Shown here: positions 1 to 9,420 of the stretch, piece by piece
Layout of the letters: the number at the start of each line of letters is the position of its first letter
Numbering within the stretch: position 1 is the stretch's first letter
Source of the DNA: Deinandra increscens subsp. villosa
Lineage: Eukaryota; Streptophyta; Magnoliopsida; Asterales; Asteraceae
Assembly (NCBI GenBank): GCA_039602395.1
Contig: JBCNJP010000025.1
Location: 39,421,355 to 39,485,354, forward strand
DNA length: 64,000 nucleotides
Direction: 5' to 3'
Notes under the pieces: model-generated
What the model was told of the DNA's origin: nothing
Database searches by the model: none
The model's input: the letters and a program-made list of their open reading frames with translations, nothing else
Program-made: the position numbers and the translations under genes

Positions 1-3000
1 CCCTATAAGGTGTGTTTAGGGGCAATGAGGGTCAGTTACAACTAATGAGTCCCAATAAGGTGTGTATATAAACAATAAGTTGTGCATAGAACCAATAAGG
101 TGTGTTTAGGGGCTATAAGGGTCAGTTGGAACCAATGATTGCCCAATAAGGTGTGTATATAACCAATAAGTTGTTTTTAGGACCAATGATGGCCAATAAG
201 TTGTATTTATGACCAATTATGGCCCAATAAGCTGTGTTTAGGGGAAATGAGGTCCAGTTGGACCAATGAGTCCCAATAAGGTGTGTATATAACCAATAAG
301 TTGTGCATAGGACCAATAAGGTGTATTTAGGGGCAACGAGGGCCAGTTGGGACCAATGATGACCCAATAAAGTTGGTATATAACCCATAAGTTGTGTTAA
401 AGACGAATGATGGGCAATAAGTTGTGTTTAGGACCAATGATGGCCCAATAAGGTGTGTTTAGGGTCAATGAGGGTCAGTTGGGCGTAATGAGTCCCAATA
501 AGTTTTGTATATAACCAATTAGTTGTGCATAGGACCAGGGTAACAAGGATCAGTTGGGATAATGATGGCCCAATAAGGTGTGTATATAACCAATAAGTTG
601 TGTTTAGGACCAATGATTGCCAATAAGTTATGTTTAGGACCAATGATGGCCCAATAAGGTGTGTTTAGGGCCAATGAGGGTCAGTTGAGACCAATGAGTC
701 CCAATAAAGTGTGTATATAACCAATAAGTTGTGCATAGGACCAAAAAGGTGTGTTTAGGGGCAACGGGGGTCAGTTAGGACCAATGATGGCCCAATAAGG
801 TGTGTATATAACCAATAATTTGTGCATAGGACCAAAAAGGTGTGTTTAGGGGCAACGAGGGTTAGCTGGGACCAAAGATGGCCCAATAAGGTGTGTATAT
901 AAACAATAAGTTATGCATAGGATCAATAAGTTGTCTTTAAAGGCAACGAGGTTCAGTTGGGACCAATGATGGCCCAATAAGGTGTGTATTAACCAATAAG
1001 TTGTTTTTAGGACCTATGATGGCAAATAAGTTGTGTTTAGGACCAATTATGGCCCAATAAGGTGTGTTTAGGGGAAATAAGGGTCAGTTGGGACCAATGA
1101 GTCCCAATAAGGTGTGTATATAACCAATAAGTTGTGCATATGACCAATTAGGTGTGTTTAAGGGCAACGAGGGCCAGTTGGGACCAATGATGACCCAATA
1201 AGGTCGGTATATAACCCATAAGTTGTGTTAAAGACCAATGATGGCTAATAAGTTGTGTTTAGGACCAATGATGGCCCAATAAGGTGTGTTTAGGGTCAAT
1301 GAGGGTCAGTTGGGACCAATGAGTCCCAATAAGGTGTGTATATAACCAATAAGTTGTGCAGAGGACCAATAAGGTGTGTTTAGGGGCAACGAGGGCCAGT
1401 TGGGACCAATGATGACCCAATAAGGTTGGTATATAACCCATAAATTATGTTAAAGACCAATGATGGCCCAATAAGGTGTGTTTATAACCAATAAGTTGTG
1501 TGTAGGACCAATGATGGCAAATAAGTTGTGTTTAGGACCTATTATGGCCCTATAAGGTGTGTTTAGGGGCAATGAGGGTCAGTTACAACTAATGAGTCCC
1601 AATAAGGTGTGTATATAAACAATAAGTTGTGCATAGAACCAATAAGGTGTGTTTAGGGGCTATAAGGGTCAGTTGGAACCAATGATTGCCCAATAAGGTG
1701 TGTATATAACCAATAAGTTGTTTTTAAGACCAATGATGGCCAATAAGTTGTATTTATGACCAATTATGGCCCAATAAGCTGTGTTTAGGGGAAATGAGGG
1801 CCAATTGGACCAATGAGTCCCAATAAGGTGTGTATATAACCAATAAGTTGTGAATAGGACCAATAAGGTGTGTTTAGGGGCAATGAGGGCCAGTTGGGAC
1901 CAATGATGACCCAATAAAGTTGGTATATAACCCATAAGTTGTGTTAAAGACGAATGATGGGCAATAAGTTGTGTTTAGGACCGATGATGGCCCAATAAGG
2001 TGTGTTTAGGGTCAATGAGGGTCAGTTGGGACCAATGAGTCCCAATAAGGTGTGTATATAACCAATTAGTTGTGCTTAAGACCAGGGAAACAAGGATCAG
2101 TTGGGATAATGATGGCCCAATAAGGTGTGTATATAACCAATAAGTTGTGTTTAGGACCAATGATGGCCAATAAGTTATGTTTAGGACCAATGATGGCCCA
2201 ATAAGGTGTGTTTAGGGCCAATGAGGGTTAGTTGAGACCAATGAGTCCCAATAAGGTGTGTATATAACCAATAAGTTGTGCATAGGACCAAAAAGGTGTG
2301 TTTAGGGGCAACGGGGGTCAGTTGGGACAATTGATGGCCCAATAAGGTGTGTATATAACCAATAATTTGTGCATAGGACCAAAAAGGTATGTTTAAGGGC
2401 AACGAGGGTTAGCTGGGACAAATGATGGCCCAATAAGGTGTGTATATAACCAATATGTTGTGTTTAAAATCAATGATGGCCAATAATTTATGTTTAGGAC
2501 CACTGATAGCCTAATAACGTGTGTTTAGGGGCAATGAGAGTCAGTTGGGACCAATGATTCCCAATAAGGTGTGTTTAGGGGCAAAGAGGGTAAATTGTGG
2601 CCAATGATGACCCAATAAGCTGTGTATATAACCAATAAGTTGTGTGTAGGACCTATGATGGCAAATAAGTTGTGTTTAGGACCAATTATGGCCCAATAAT
2701 GTGTGTTTAGGGGAAATGAGGGTCAGTTGGGACCAATGAGTCCTAATAAGGTGTGTATATAAACAATAAGTTATGCATAGGACCAATAAGTTGTGTTTAG
2801 AGGCAGCGAGGTTCAGTTAGGACCAATGATGGCCCAATAAGGTGTGTATATAACCAATAAGTTGTTTTTAGGACCTTTGATGGCAAATAAGTTGTGTTTA
2901 GGACCAATTATGGCCTAATAAGGTGTGTTTAGGGGAAATAAGGGTCAGTTGGGACCAATGAGTCCCAATAAGGTGTGTATTTAACCAATAAGTTGTGCAT

Positions 3001-4279
3001 ATGACCAATAAGGTGTGTTTAGGGGAAACGAGTGCCAGTTGGTACCAATGATGACCCAATAAGGTCGGTATATAACCCATAAGTTGTGTTAAAGACCAAT
3101 GATGGCCAATAAGTTGTGTTTAGGACCAATGATGGCCCAATAAGGTGTGTTTAGGGTCAATGAGGGTCAGTTGGGACAAATGAGTCCCAATAAGGTGTGT
3201 ATATAACCAATAAGTTGTGCAGAGGACCAATAAGGTGTGTTTAGGGGCAACGAGGGCTAGTTGGGACCAATGATGACCCAATAAGGTCGGTATATAACCC
3301 ATAAATTGTGTTAAAGACCAATGATGGCCCAATAAGGTGTGTTTATAACAAATAAGTTGTGTGTAGGACCAATGATAGCAAATAAGTTGTGTTTAGGACC
3401 TATTATGGCCCTATAAGGTGTGTTTAGGGGCAATGAGGGTTAGTTACAACCAATGAGTCCCAATAAGGTGTGTATATAAACAATAAGTTGTGCATAGAAC
3501 CAATAAGGTGTGTTTAGGGGCTACGAGGGTCAGTTAGAACCAATGATTGCCCAATAAGGTGTGTATATAACCAATAAGTTGTTTTTAGGACCAATGATGG
3601 CCAATAAGTTGTATTTATGACCAATTATGGCCCAGTAAGCTGTGTTTAGGGGAAATGAGAGCCAGTTGGACCAATGAGTCCAAATAAGGTGTGTATATAA
3701 CCAATAAGTTGTGCATAGGACCAATAAGGTGTGTTTAGGGGCAACGAGGGCCAGTTGGGACCAATGATGACCCAATAAAGTTGGTATATAACCCATAAGT
3801 TGTGTTAAAGACGAATGATGGGCAATAAGTTTTGTTTAGGACCAATGATGGCCCAATAAGGTGTGTTTAGGGGAAATAAGGGTCAGTTGGGACCAATGAG
3901 TCCCAATAAGGTGTGTATTTAACCAATAAGTTGTGCATATGACCAATAAGGTGTGTTTAGGGGCAACGAGTGCCAGTTAGGACCAATGATGACTCAATAA
4001 GGTCGGTATATAACCCATAAGTTGTGTTAAAGACCAATGATAGTTAATAAGTTGTGTTTAGGACCAATGATGGCCCAATAAGGTGTGTTTAGGGTCAATG
4101 AGGGTCAGTTGGGACCAATGAGTCCCAATAAGGTATGTATATAAACAATAAGTTATGCATAGGACCAATAAGTTGTGTTTAGAGGTAGCGAGGTTCAGTT
4201 GGGACCAATGATGGACCAATAAGGTGTGTATATAACCAATAAGTTGTGTGTAGGACCAATGATGGCAAATAAGTTGTGT

Positions 4280-4723
4280 TTAGGACCAATTATGGCCCAA
4301 TAAGGTGTGTTTAGGGGAAATAAGGGTCAGTTGGGACCAATGAGTCCCAATAAGGTGTGTATTTAACCAATAAGTTGTGCATATGACCAATAAGGTGTGT
4401 TTAGGGGCAACGAGTGCCAGTTGGGACCAATGATGACCCAATAAGGTCGGTATATAACCCATAAGTTGTGTTAAAGACCAATGATGGCCAATAAGTTGTG
4501 TTTAGGACCAATTATGGCCCAATAAGGTGTGTTTAGGGGAAATAAGGGTCAGTTGGGACCAATGAGTCCCAATAAGGTGTGTATTTAACCAATAAGTTGT
4601 GCATATGACCAATAAGGTGTGTTTAGGGGCAACGAGTGCCAGTTGGGACCAATGATGACCCAATAAGGTCGGTATATAACCCATAAGTTGTGTTAAAGAC
4701 CAATGATGGCCAATAAGTTGTGT
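4280..4723. repeat. Two adjacent 222-bp satellite units (4280-4501, 4502-4723)
   Basis: The two consecutive 222-bp units read as identical. This is the clearest direct view of the basic thirteen-module unit (9 x 20 bp plus 11+10+11+10 bp). Both carry the variant GTGTATTTAACC in place of GTGTATATAACC, so they are a very recent tandem duplication. Confidence 0.85.
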
Positions 4724-6140
4724 TTAGGACCAATGATGGCCCAATAAGGTGTGTTTAGGGCCAATGAGGGTCAGTTGAGACCAATGATTCCTAATAAGGT
4801 GTGTATATAACCAATAAGTTGTGCATAGGACCAAAAAGGTGTGTTTAGGGGCAACGGGGGTCAGTTGGGACCAAGGATGGCCAATAAGGTGTATTTATGA
4901 CCAATTATGGCCCAATAAGCTGTACTTAGGGGAAATGAGGGCCAGTTGGGACCAATGAGTCCCAATAAGGTGTGTATATATCCAATAAGTTGTGCATATG
5001 ACCAATAAGGTGTGTTTAGGGGCAACGAGGGCCAGTTGGGACCAATGATGACCCAATAAGGTCGGTATATAACCCATAAGTTGTGTTAAAGACCAATGAT
5101 GGCTAATAAGTTGTGTTTAGGACCAATGATGGCCCAATAAGGTGTGTTTAGGGTCAATGAGGGTCAGTTGGGACCAATGAGTCCCAATAAGGTGTGTATA
5201 TAACCAATAAGTTGTGCATATGACCAATAAGGTGTGTTTAGGGGCAACGAGTGCCAGTTGGGACCAATGATGACCCAATAAGGTCGCTATATAACCCATA
5301 AGTTGTGTTAAAGACCAATGATGGCCAATAAGTTGTGTTTAGGACCAATGATGGCCCAATAAGGTGTGTTTAGGGTCAATGAGTGTCAGTTGGGACCAAT
5401 GAGTCCCAATAAGTTGTGTATATAACCAATTAGTTGTGCATAGGACCAGGGTAACAAGGATCAGTTGGGATAATGATGGCCCAATAAGGTGTGTATATAA
5501 CCAATAAGTTGTGTTTAGGACCAATGATGGCCAATAAGTTATGTTTAGGACCAATGATGGCCCAATAAGGTGTGTTTAGGGCCAATGAGGGTCAGTTGAG
5601 ACCAACGAGTCCTAATAAGGTGTGTATATAACCAATAAGTTGTGCATAGGACCAAAAAGGTGTGTTTAGGGGCAACGAGGGTCAGTTGGGACCAAGGATG
5701 GCTAATAAGGTGTATTTATGACCAATTATGGCCCAATAAGCTGTACTTAGGGGAAATGAGGGCCAGTTGGGACCAATGAGTCCCAATAAGGTGTGTATAT
5801 AACCAATAAGTTGTGCATATGACCAATAAGGTGTGTTTAGGAGCAACGAGGGCCAGTTGGGACCAATGATGACCCAATAAGGTCGGTATATAACCCATAA
5901 GTTGTGTTAAAGACCAATGATGGCTAATAAGTTGTGTTTAGGACCAATGATGGCCCAATAAGGTGTGTTTAGGGTCAATGAGGGTCAGTTGGGACCAATG
6001 AGTCCCAATAAGGTGTGTATATAACCAATAAGTTGTGCAGAGGACCAATAAGGTGTGTGTAGGGGCAACGAGGGCCAGTTGGGACCAATGATGACCCAAT
6101 AAGGTCGGTATATAACCCATAAATTATGTTATAGACCAAT
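4720..6140. repeat. Satellite block repeated at 821-bp spacing
   Basis: The stretch from about 4720 to 5319 is repeated at about 5541-6140. Both copies carry the rare variant AAGCTGTACTTAGGGG (near 4917 and 5738). The copies diverge after about 6140, where the second reads GTGTTTATAACC. The call rests on by-eye comparison, so the edges are approximate. Confidence 0.7.
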
Positions 6141-6299
6141 GATGGCCCAATAAGGTGTGTTTATAACCAATAAGTTGTGTGTAGGACCAATGATGGCAAA
6201 TAAGTTGTGTTTAGGACCTATTATGGCCCTATAAGGTGTGTTTAGAGGCAATGAGGGTCAGTTACAACCAATGAGTCCCAATAAGGTGTGTATATAAAC

Positions 6300-6304
6300 A
6301 ATAA
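6300..6304. repeat. 5-bp target site duplication (left), AATAA
   Basis: AATAA immediately precedes the TGTTGATACA start of the 5' LTR and is repeated at 11320-11324 directly after the CA end of the 3' LTR. The uninterrupted site (ACAATAAGTTGTGCATAG) is present elsewhere in the array, for example at 3480-3497, which confirms both element ends. Confidence 0.93.
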
Positions 6305-6392
6305 TGTTGATACATAACTGTGCGTCACGTGAAGTATCTGAACGAGACGATGTGAAGGTTCAAGACAAGTTCATGCTGCAGGCCGAACTTGG

Positions 6393-6432
6393 TCCGAACT
6401 TGAGGTTCGGACTAGCCGAACTTGGAGTTCGG
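6393..6432. other. Two adjacent CCGAAC/GTTCGG palindromes in the LTR
   Basis: TCCGAAC (6393-6399) pairs with GTTCGGA (6405-6411) across a 5-nt gap. CCGAACT (6416-6422) pairs with AGTTCGG (6426-6432) across 3 nt. The same palindromes occur in the 3' LTR. Sireviruses are known for clustered palindromes in their LTRs, upstream of the TATA box; here the cluster ends about 20 bp before it. Confidence 0.8.
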
Positions 6433-6453
6433 AGGGAGTTCGGAGCAGACGTG

Positions 6454-6463
6454 TATATATAGG
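6454..6463 (+). promoter_or_regulatory. Predicted LTR TATA box, TATATATAGG
   Basis: A strong plant-like TATA motif 150 bp into the LTR. It is followed by a GA-rich stretch (GAGTGAGAGAGACC, then TCTCTAGAGAGC) typical of transcribed R/U5 sequence. The copy in the 3' LTR is at 11112-11121. Confidence 0.7.
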
Positions 6464-6579
6464 AACTTGTGCTTTGAATGTATGCACGAGTGAGAGAGAC
6501 CAGTTCTTAACTATGTGTTTTGAGTGTGTTTCTCTAGAGAGCTTAAGAGAGAGTTTGTAATTGAGTCTATGTTGATTTC

Positions 6580-6585
6580 AATAAA
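6580..6585 (+). promoter_or_regulatory. Possible polyadenylation signal AATAAA in the 5' LTR
   Basis: AATAAA lies about 125 bp downstream of the TATA box. The matching site in the 3' LTR, the one that would actually end the element's transcript, reads AATAAT (11239-11244). Plant poly(A) signals are loose, so the effect is uncertain. Confidence 0.45.
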
Positions 6586-6663
6586 ACAAACTATTTTTTA
6601 CGCACCGTGTTCTCTCTATGATCAAGCAAACCTTTAGTAAGATCCGTCTTACGGTTTTTCAAT

Positions 6664-6675
6664 TGGTATTAGAGC
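6664..6675 (+). other. Primer-binding site for initiator tRNA-Met (element 1)
   Basis: TGGTATTAGAGC begins two bases after the 5' LTR. It matches the complement of the plant initiator tRNA-Met 3' end (TGGTATCAGAGC) with one C-to-T change. CCAGGTT follows a few bases later. Confidence 0.9.
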
Positions 6676-7153
6676 AAATCCAGGTTGCTCTATTGTGTTT
6701 GCTTTGATTGTAGTTGTTTTCTTGATAAAACCGAGTTGTTTTCATTCAAAAACGGGTAAATCTGTGAGCTTTTCGAGTAATTTTCATTACTAAAACATTT
6801 CTATGGGTTTTATCTGAGTTTCTGTCAAAAATCTCGTCCAAATTCTCTCAAAATCGCGAAAATTATGTCGAGAGTGCTTACATTCGTTCGAGGTTCGGAG
6901 TAACCGAAAAATAACCCCTCCGAACTTCCAGTTCGGAGAGAGTTCGGACGTCGTTCGGTCCTTCTTGTTTCGGTGAAAGTTCGGAGTAAGATCGGATTAG
7001 GATCGGAGGGAGTTCGGAGGTGTTCGGACTTTGATTTAAGTTCGGACTGTGTAATCAAGTTCGGACAACGTTCGGAGCAAGATCGGAGGTTCAGTTGAGT
7101 TCGGTCGAAGTTTGGTGGAAGTTCGGACCAAGCAGAATTTTCAAATTCTCAAA
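6676..7153 (+). other. Retrotransposon leader with a GTTCGGA-rich cluster
   Basis: Untranslated leader between primer site and gag. From 6885 to 7130 it holds thirteen TTCGG and three ATCGG motifs, mostly as GTTCGGA. One perfect 9-bp palindrome has a 3-nt loop (CTCCGAACT at 6918-6926, AGTTCGGAG at 6930-6938). This is the CpG-rich motif also found in the LTR and, as TCGGAC, in the stem-loops at 9974-10214. A minus-strand open frame at 6825-7058 is a by-product of the repeated motif. Confidence 0.8.
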
Positions 7154-8746
7154 ATGAATGAAATTGAGGCTGAGCGTCATCGTTAGAATGTGCCAAGGTT
7201 GATAAATCTTGAAGATTATCATGGTTGGGCAACAAATTTTCGAGGATATGTACACGATTTGGATAAAAAATTATGGTTACCAATTACAAACGAACATAAG
7301 TATCCAACTTATAGTGATGGTGATTTTAAGGAAATGCATAATTTTTCAAGTGAAGAAAGGGAAGCATTTGATCAAAATGAAAGGGCTACTACACTTCTTA
7401 TGTTAGCTTTGCCTATAACTCTTAAGAATCCAATCAGGAAGTTTCGAAAGGCAAAACGGATATGGGATTTTGTGAAGACACAGTGTGAGGAACATATGTC
7501 TAAACTTTCTCAGAAAACAATTGATCAAGATTTGAAGTTTAAAGGAATAATTGAAAAGTTAGAGAAAAAGGTGGGAATGTTGACTGAAGAAAATGCTTTC
7601 TTGACAAAAGAAGTGGAGGAATGGAAAAGTAAAGTTTGTAATGATTTAGCTACCAAAATTCAAAAGGATGTGTCTATATCATGTGCAAATTGTTTGGAGT
7701 TTGCTAATATTAAGGAAGGATGGTTGAAAGAGAAAAATTTATTGGTTGAAGAATGCAATAAAGCTCAAGCTAAGGAAAAGGAAGCTGTTGAAGATTTTGA
7801 TGTTTTATTTGAGAAATGTTATCCTCTTCAACAAAAATATGAAAAAGTTACTAAAGCTGCTGTCGAAGTTGCCGATAAAGTAATTCAACTTCAAGAGGAG
7901 CTTACCAAGTTGCGTGATGGAAATGGTGAGATTCATAGTCAAAATAACATTTTGAAACAGGATGTTATTTACTATAAGAAACAAGTAGAGAAAGTTACTG
8001 AAGAAGTTCTGGAAGAATGTCGCTTAAGACAGTGTCATATAAGTGATTATAACAAATTGTCTGATAAGTACATTGCTTCGCAGAAAGAATTGTCGGAAGC
8101 TAATATGAAACTATCTGAACAAAAGATTGAGATGTTTGATTTGCAGCGAAGATTGAAAAATTGCAACCATTCACCAACTTTTCTGAATTATATGTATAAG
8201 CTGGAAAAGAGTGAGAAAAATGGTCAAGATGAATGTCTTCATCAAGTTCCTGCTCCAGTGGACATTGAAATGTCTGTTCCAGCTATACCATCTGGTGTTG
8301 AACAGCATGATTATTCAAAGTTTGCTGATACCAGTTCAGGAAAGAAAACCAAGTCAAAATCTCAACAGCATAAAAAGATGGTGGATTATCGCACAGGATT
8401 GAAGTTTGATGCTAAATCTACTTTTCTTGAGAAAGAACAAGTGTTTGATGGAGAGTCAGAAAAAGTAACGGTGCCAAAATTTTCTGAAATTATGATAGAT
8501 GACTCATTGATTTCTGGGAAGAATGATCTGAAAGGAATCAAATCTGAATTTACAAAACTTGCCAAACAAGGTCATAAGATACCAAATTCTGTTCAAGATG
8601 AGTTTACACTCAAGAATGGTGGTTTGGGATTTAAAGGAATAGAAATGCCGACTAAGGATTTCAACAAAAAGGAGTTCAAAGAGAAGAAGATAAAGAACAG
8701 AAGGTGTTTTCAGATAAGAAGACACAATGTTGGAAGCCGAAAGTAG
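7154..8746 (+). pseudogene. gag: Retrotransposon gag, N-terminal and coiled-coil part, broken by an early stop
   Basis: Would encode the capsid-type Gag protein that packages the element's RNA in cytoplasmic particles. The first ATG (7154) begins MNEIEAERHR and is then stopped by TAG at 7184-7186. The same frame stays open from there to 8746 (518 codons from a GTG at 7190, not a eukaryotic start). The next in-frame ATG is at 7334. Counting from 7190, residues 5-100 look like a copia Gag N-terminus (PRLINLEDYHGWATNFRGYV, then LLMLALP and AKRIWDFVKTQ). Residues about 115-322 are a long Lys/Glu-rich coiled coil. Residues 380-400 are Lys/Ser-rich, and NGGLGFKG lies near 476-483. The usual middle Gag segment between IWDF and the coiled coil seems missing. 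The natural C-terminus continues in the frame of the next ORF after a shift somewhere in 8656-8746. Confidence 0.82.
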
Positions 8747-9420
8747 TTTCACCAGATGAAAAGCTTTCTTCTGAAGAGTCTTCTTGTATATCTGATGCTA
8801 CACCACAAGGCGGTAACAATTCAGATTCATTTTATTCTGCTACTTCTAACAGGTTTTATCGTCAAGATAAATTCTTTGGTTATGGAGATGATTCTAATTT
8901 TTATGATTCTCCAAACTGTTTTCCAAACTTTCATAAACCAAAGAAATTTCAACCTGTGTTTTCAAAAGTTTATGATGAATGTCTGACTGATCAGTTTGGA
9001 AAACCGATTTCTATCAATTCAACTGGTAAACGACTTTGTTTTGTTTGTCGTAAGAAAGGTCATTATGCAAATAATTGTCCTACGACAACTAACAATTCAT
9101 CATCCAATGCCAAACATACAAAGTATGTTGATCTTGATGGCATTATTTTTAGTGAACCAATGCCCAATACTAAATTTTCATGGAAACCGAAGTCTCTTTC
9201 AGAGAAATTGAGTAGTAGTTTTGATTGTCACTCATCAGTTGAAAATGGTTCACTAGAAGTTATCAAACCAAAACAGGAATGGAGACCGAAAGTTGTCTCC
9301 ACGGCCAACACAGATTTTGTTGAGGACACTGGACGACCTATCATCGTTGGGGATGAGGGTCGGGGTTTTAAGAATTTACTATTTTCCAGTGTTTGCAGGT
9401 ATTTCAGGAAGACCTGTTAG
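8704..9420 (+). CDS. gag: Retrotransposon gag, C-terminal zinc-knuckle part (frame-shifted)
   Basis: The nucleic-acid-binding end of the same Gag, in the -1 frame relative to the upstream part. This frame is open from 8656, so ATG 8704 need not be a true start. A canonical CCHC zinc knuckle (CX2CX4HX4C) has C112, C115, H120 and C125 counted from 8704, within CFVCRKKGHYANNCP. Three copies of a short motif W(K/R)PK(V/S)(V/L)S lie near residues 9, 159 and 192. In related copia polyproteins such tryptophan-lysine linkers sit between the knuckle and protease, but here the frame ends at TAG 9418-9420 with no protease D(S/T)G active-site context. The DTG near the end (VEDTGRP) lacks the hydrophobic residues expected around an aspartic protease site. 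As it stands it is a gag fragment. Translation would need frameshifting or internal initiation. Confidence 0.8.
   Translation: MFSDKKTQCWKPKVVSPDEKLSSEESSCISDATPQGGNNSDSFYSATSNRFYRQDKFFGYGDDSNFYDSPNCFPNFHKPKKFQPVFSKVYDECLTDQFGKPISINSTGKRLCFVCRKKGHYANNCPTTTNNSSSNAKHTKYVDLDGIIFSEPMPNTKFSWKPKSLSEKLSSSFDCHSSVENGSLEVIKPKQEWRPKVVSTANTDFVEDTGRPIIVGDEGRGFKNLLFSSVCRYFRKTC

Larger units (their letters stand above)
1..6304. repeat. Satellite array, segment I (20-bp/10-bp modular repeat)
   Basis: Continuous tandem satellite with no gene. Modules of 20 bp (for example CAATAAGGTGTGTATATAAC, CAATAAGTTGTGCATAGGAC, CAATAAGGTGTGTTTAGGGG, CAACGAGGGCCAGTTGGGAC) alternate with 10/11-bp half modules (CAATGAGTCC, CAATGATGGCC). 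A common string of nine long and four short modules totals 222 bp. A higher-order period is visible: the module string starting near 122 recurs at 1669 (1,547 bp later, shortened) and at 3530 (1,861 bp later). Long open frames on the minus strand all translate the same satellite peptide (YWLYTHLIG...HWSQL) and are not genes. The segment ends at the TSD of the first retrotransposon. Confidence 0.95.
6305..6661 (+). repeat. 5' LTR of element 1 (357 bp)
   Basis: Starts TGTTGATACATAACTG and ends CGGTTTTTCA (TG...CA termini). It matches 10963-11319 over its full length with six substitutions: two in the sequence CTGAACGAG near 6340, one in AATAAAACA, one in the T-run at 6594-6599, and two near the 3' end. 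It contains CCGAAC/GTTCGG palindromes, a TATA box and an AATAAA signal. Confidence 0.95.

Noticed and set aside
2486..2496. Perfect match to the yeast ARS consensus, ATTTATGTTTA, repeated in many satellite copies
   Set aside because: Plant replication origins are not specified by this motif, and an AT-rich satellite produces it easily.
6825..7058. 77-codon minus-strand open frame in the leader of element 1
   Set aside because: It is the reverse strand of the GTTCGGA motif field; its sequence is repetitive and resembles no family.
9340..9420. DTG near the end of the gag fragment as a protease active site
   Set aside because: The context VEDTGRP lacks the hydrophobic residues around the aspartate and the following copia protease motifs; the frame ends 30 residues later.
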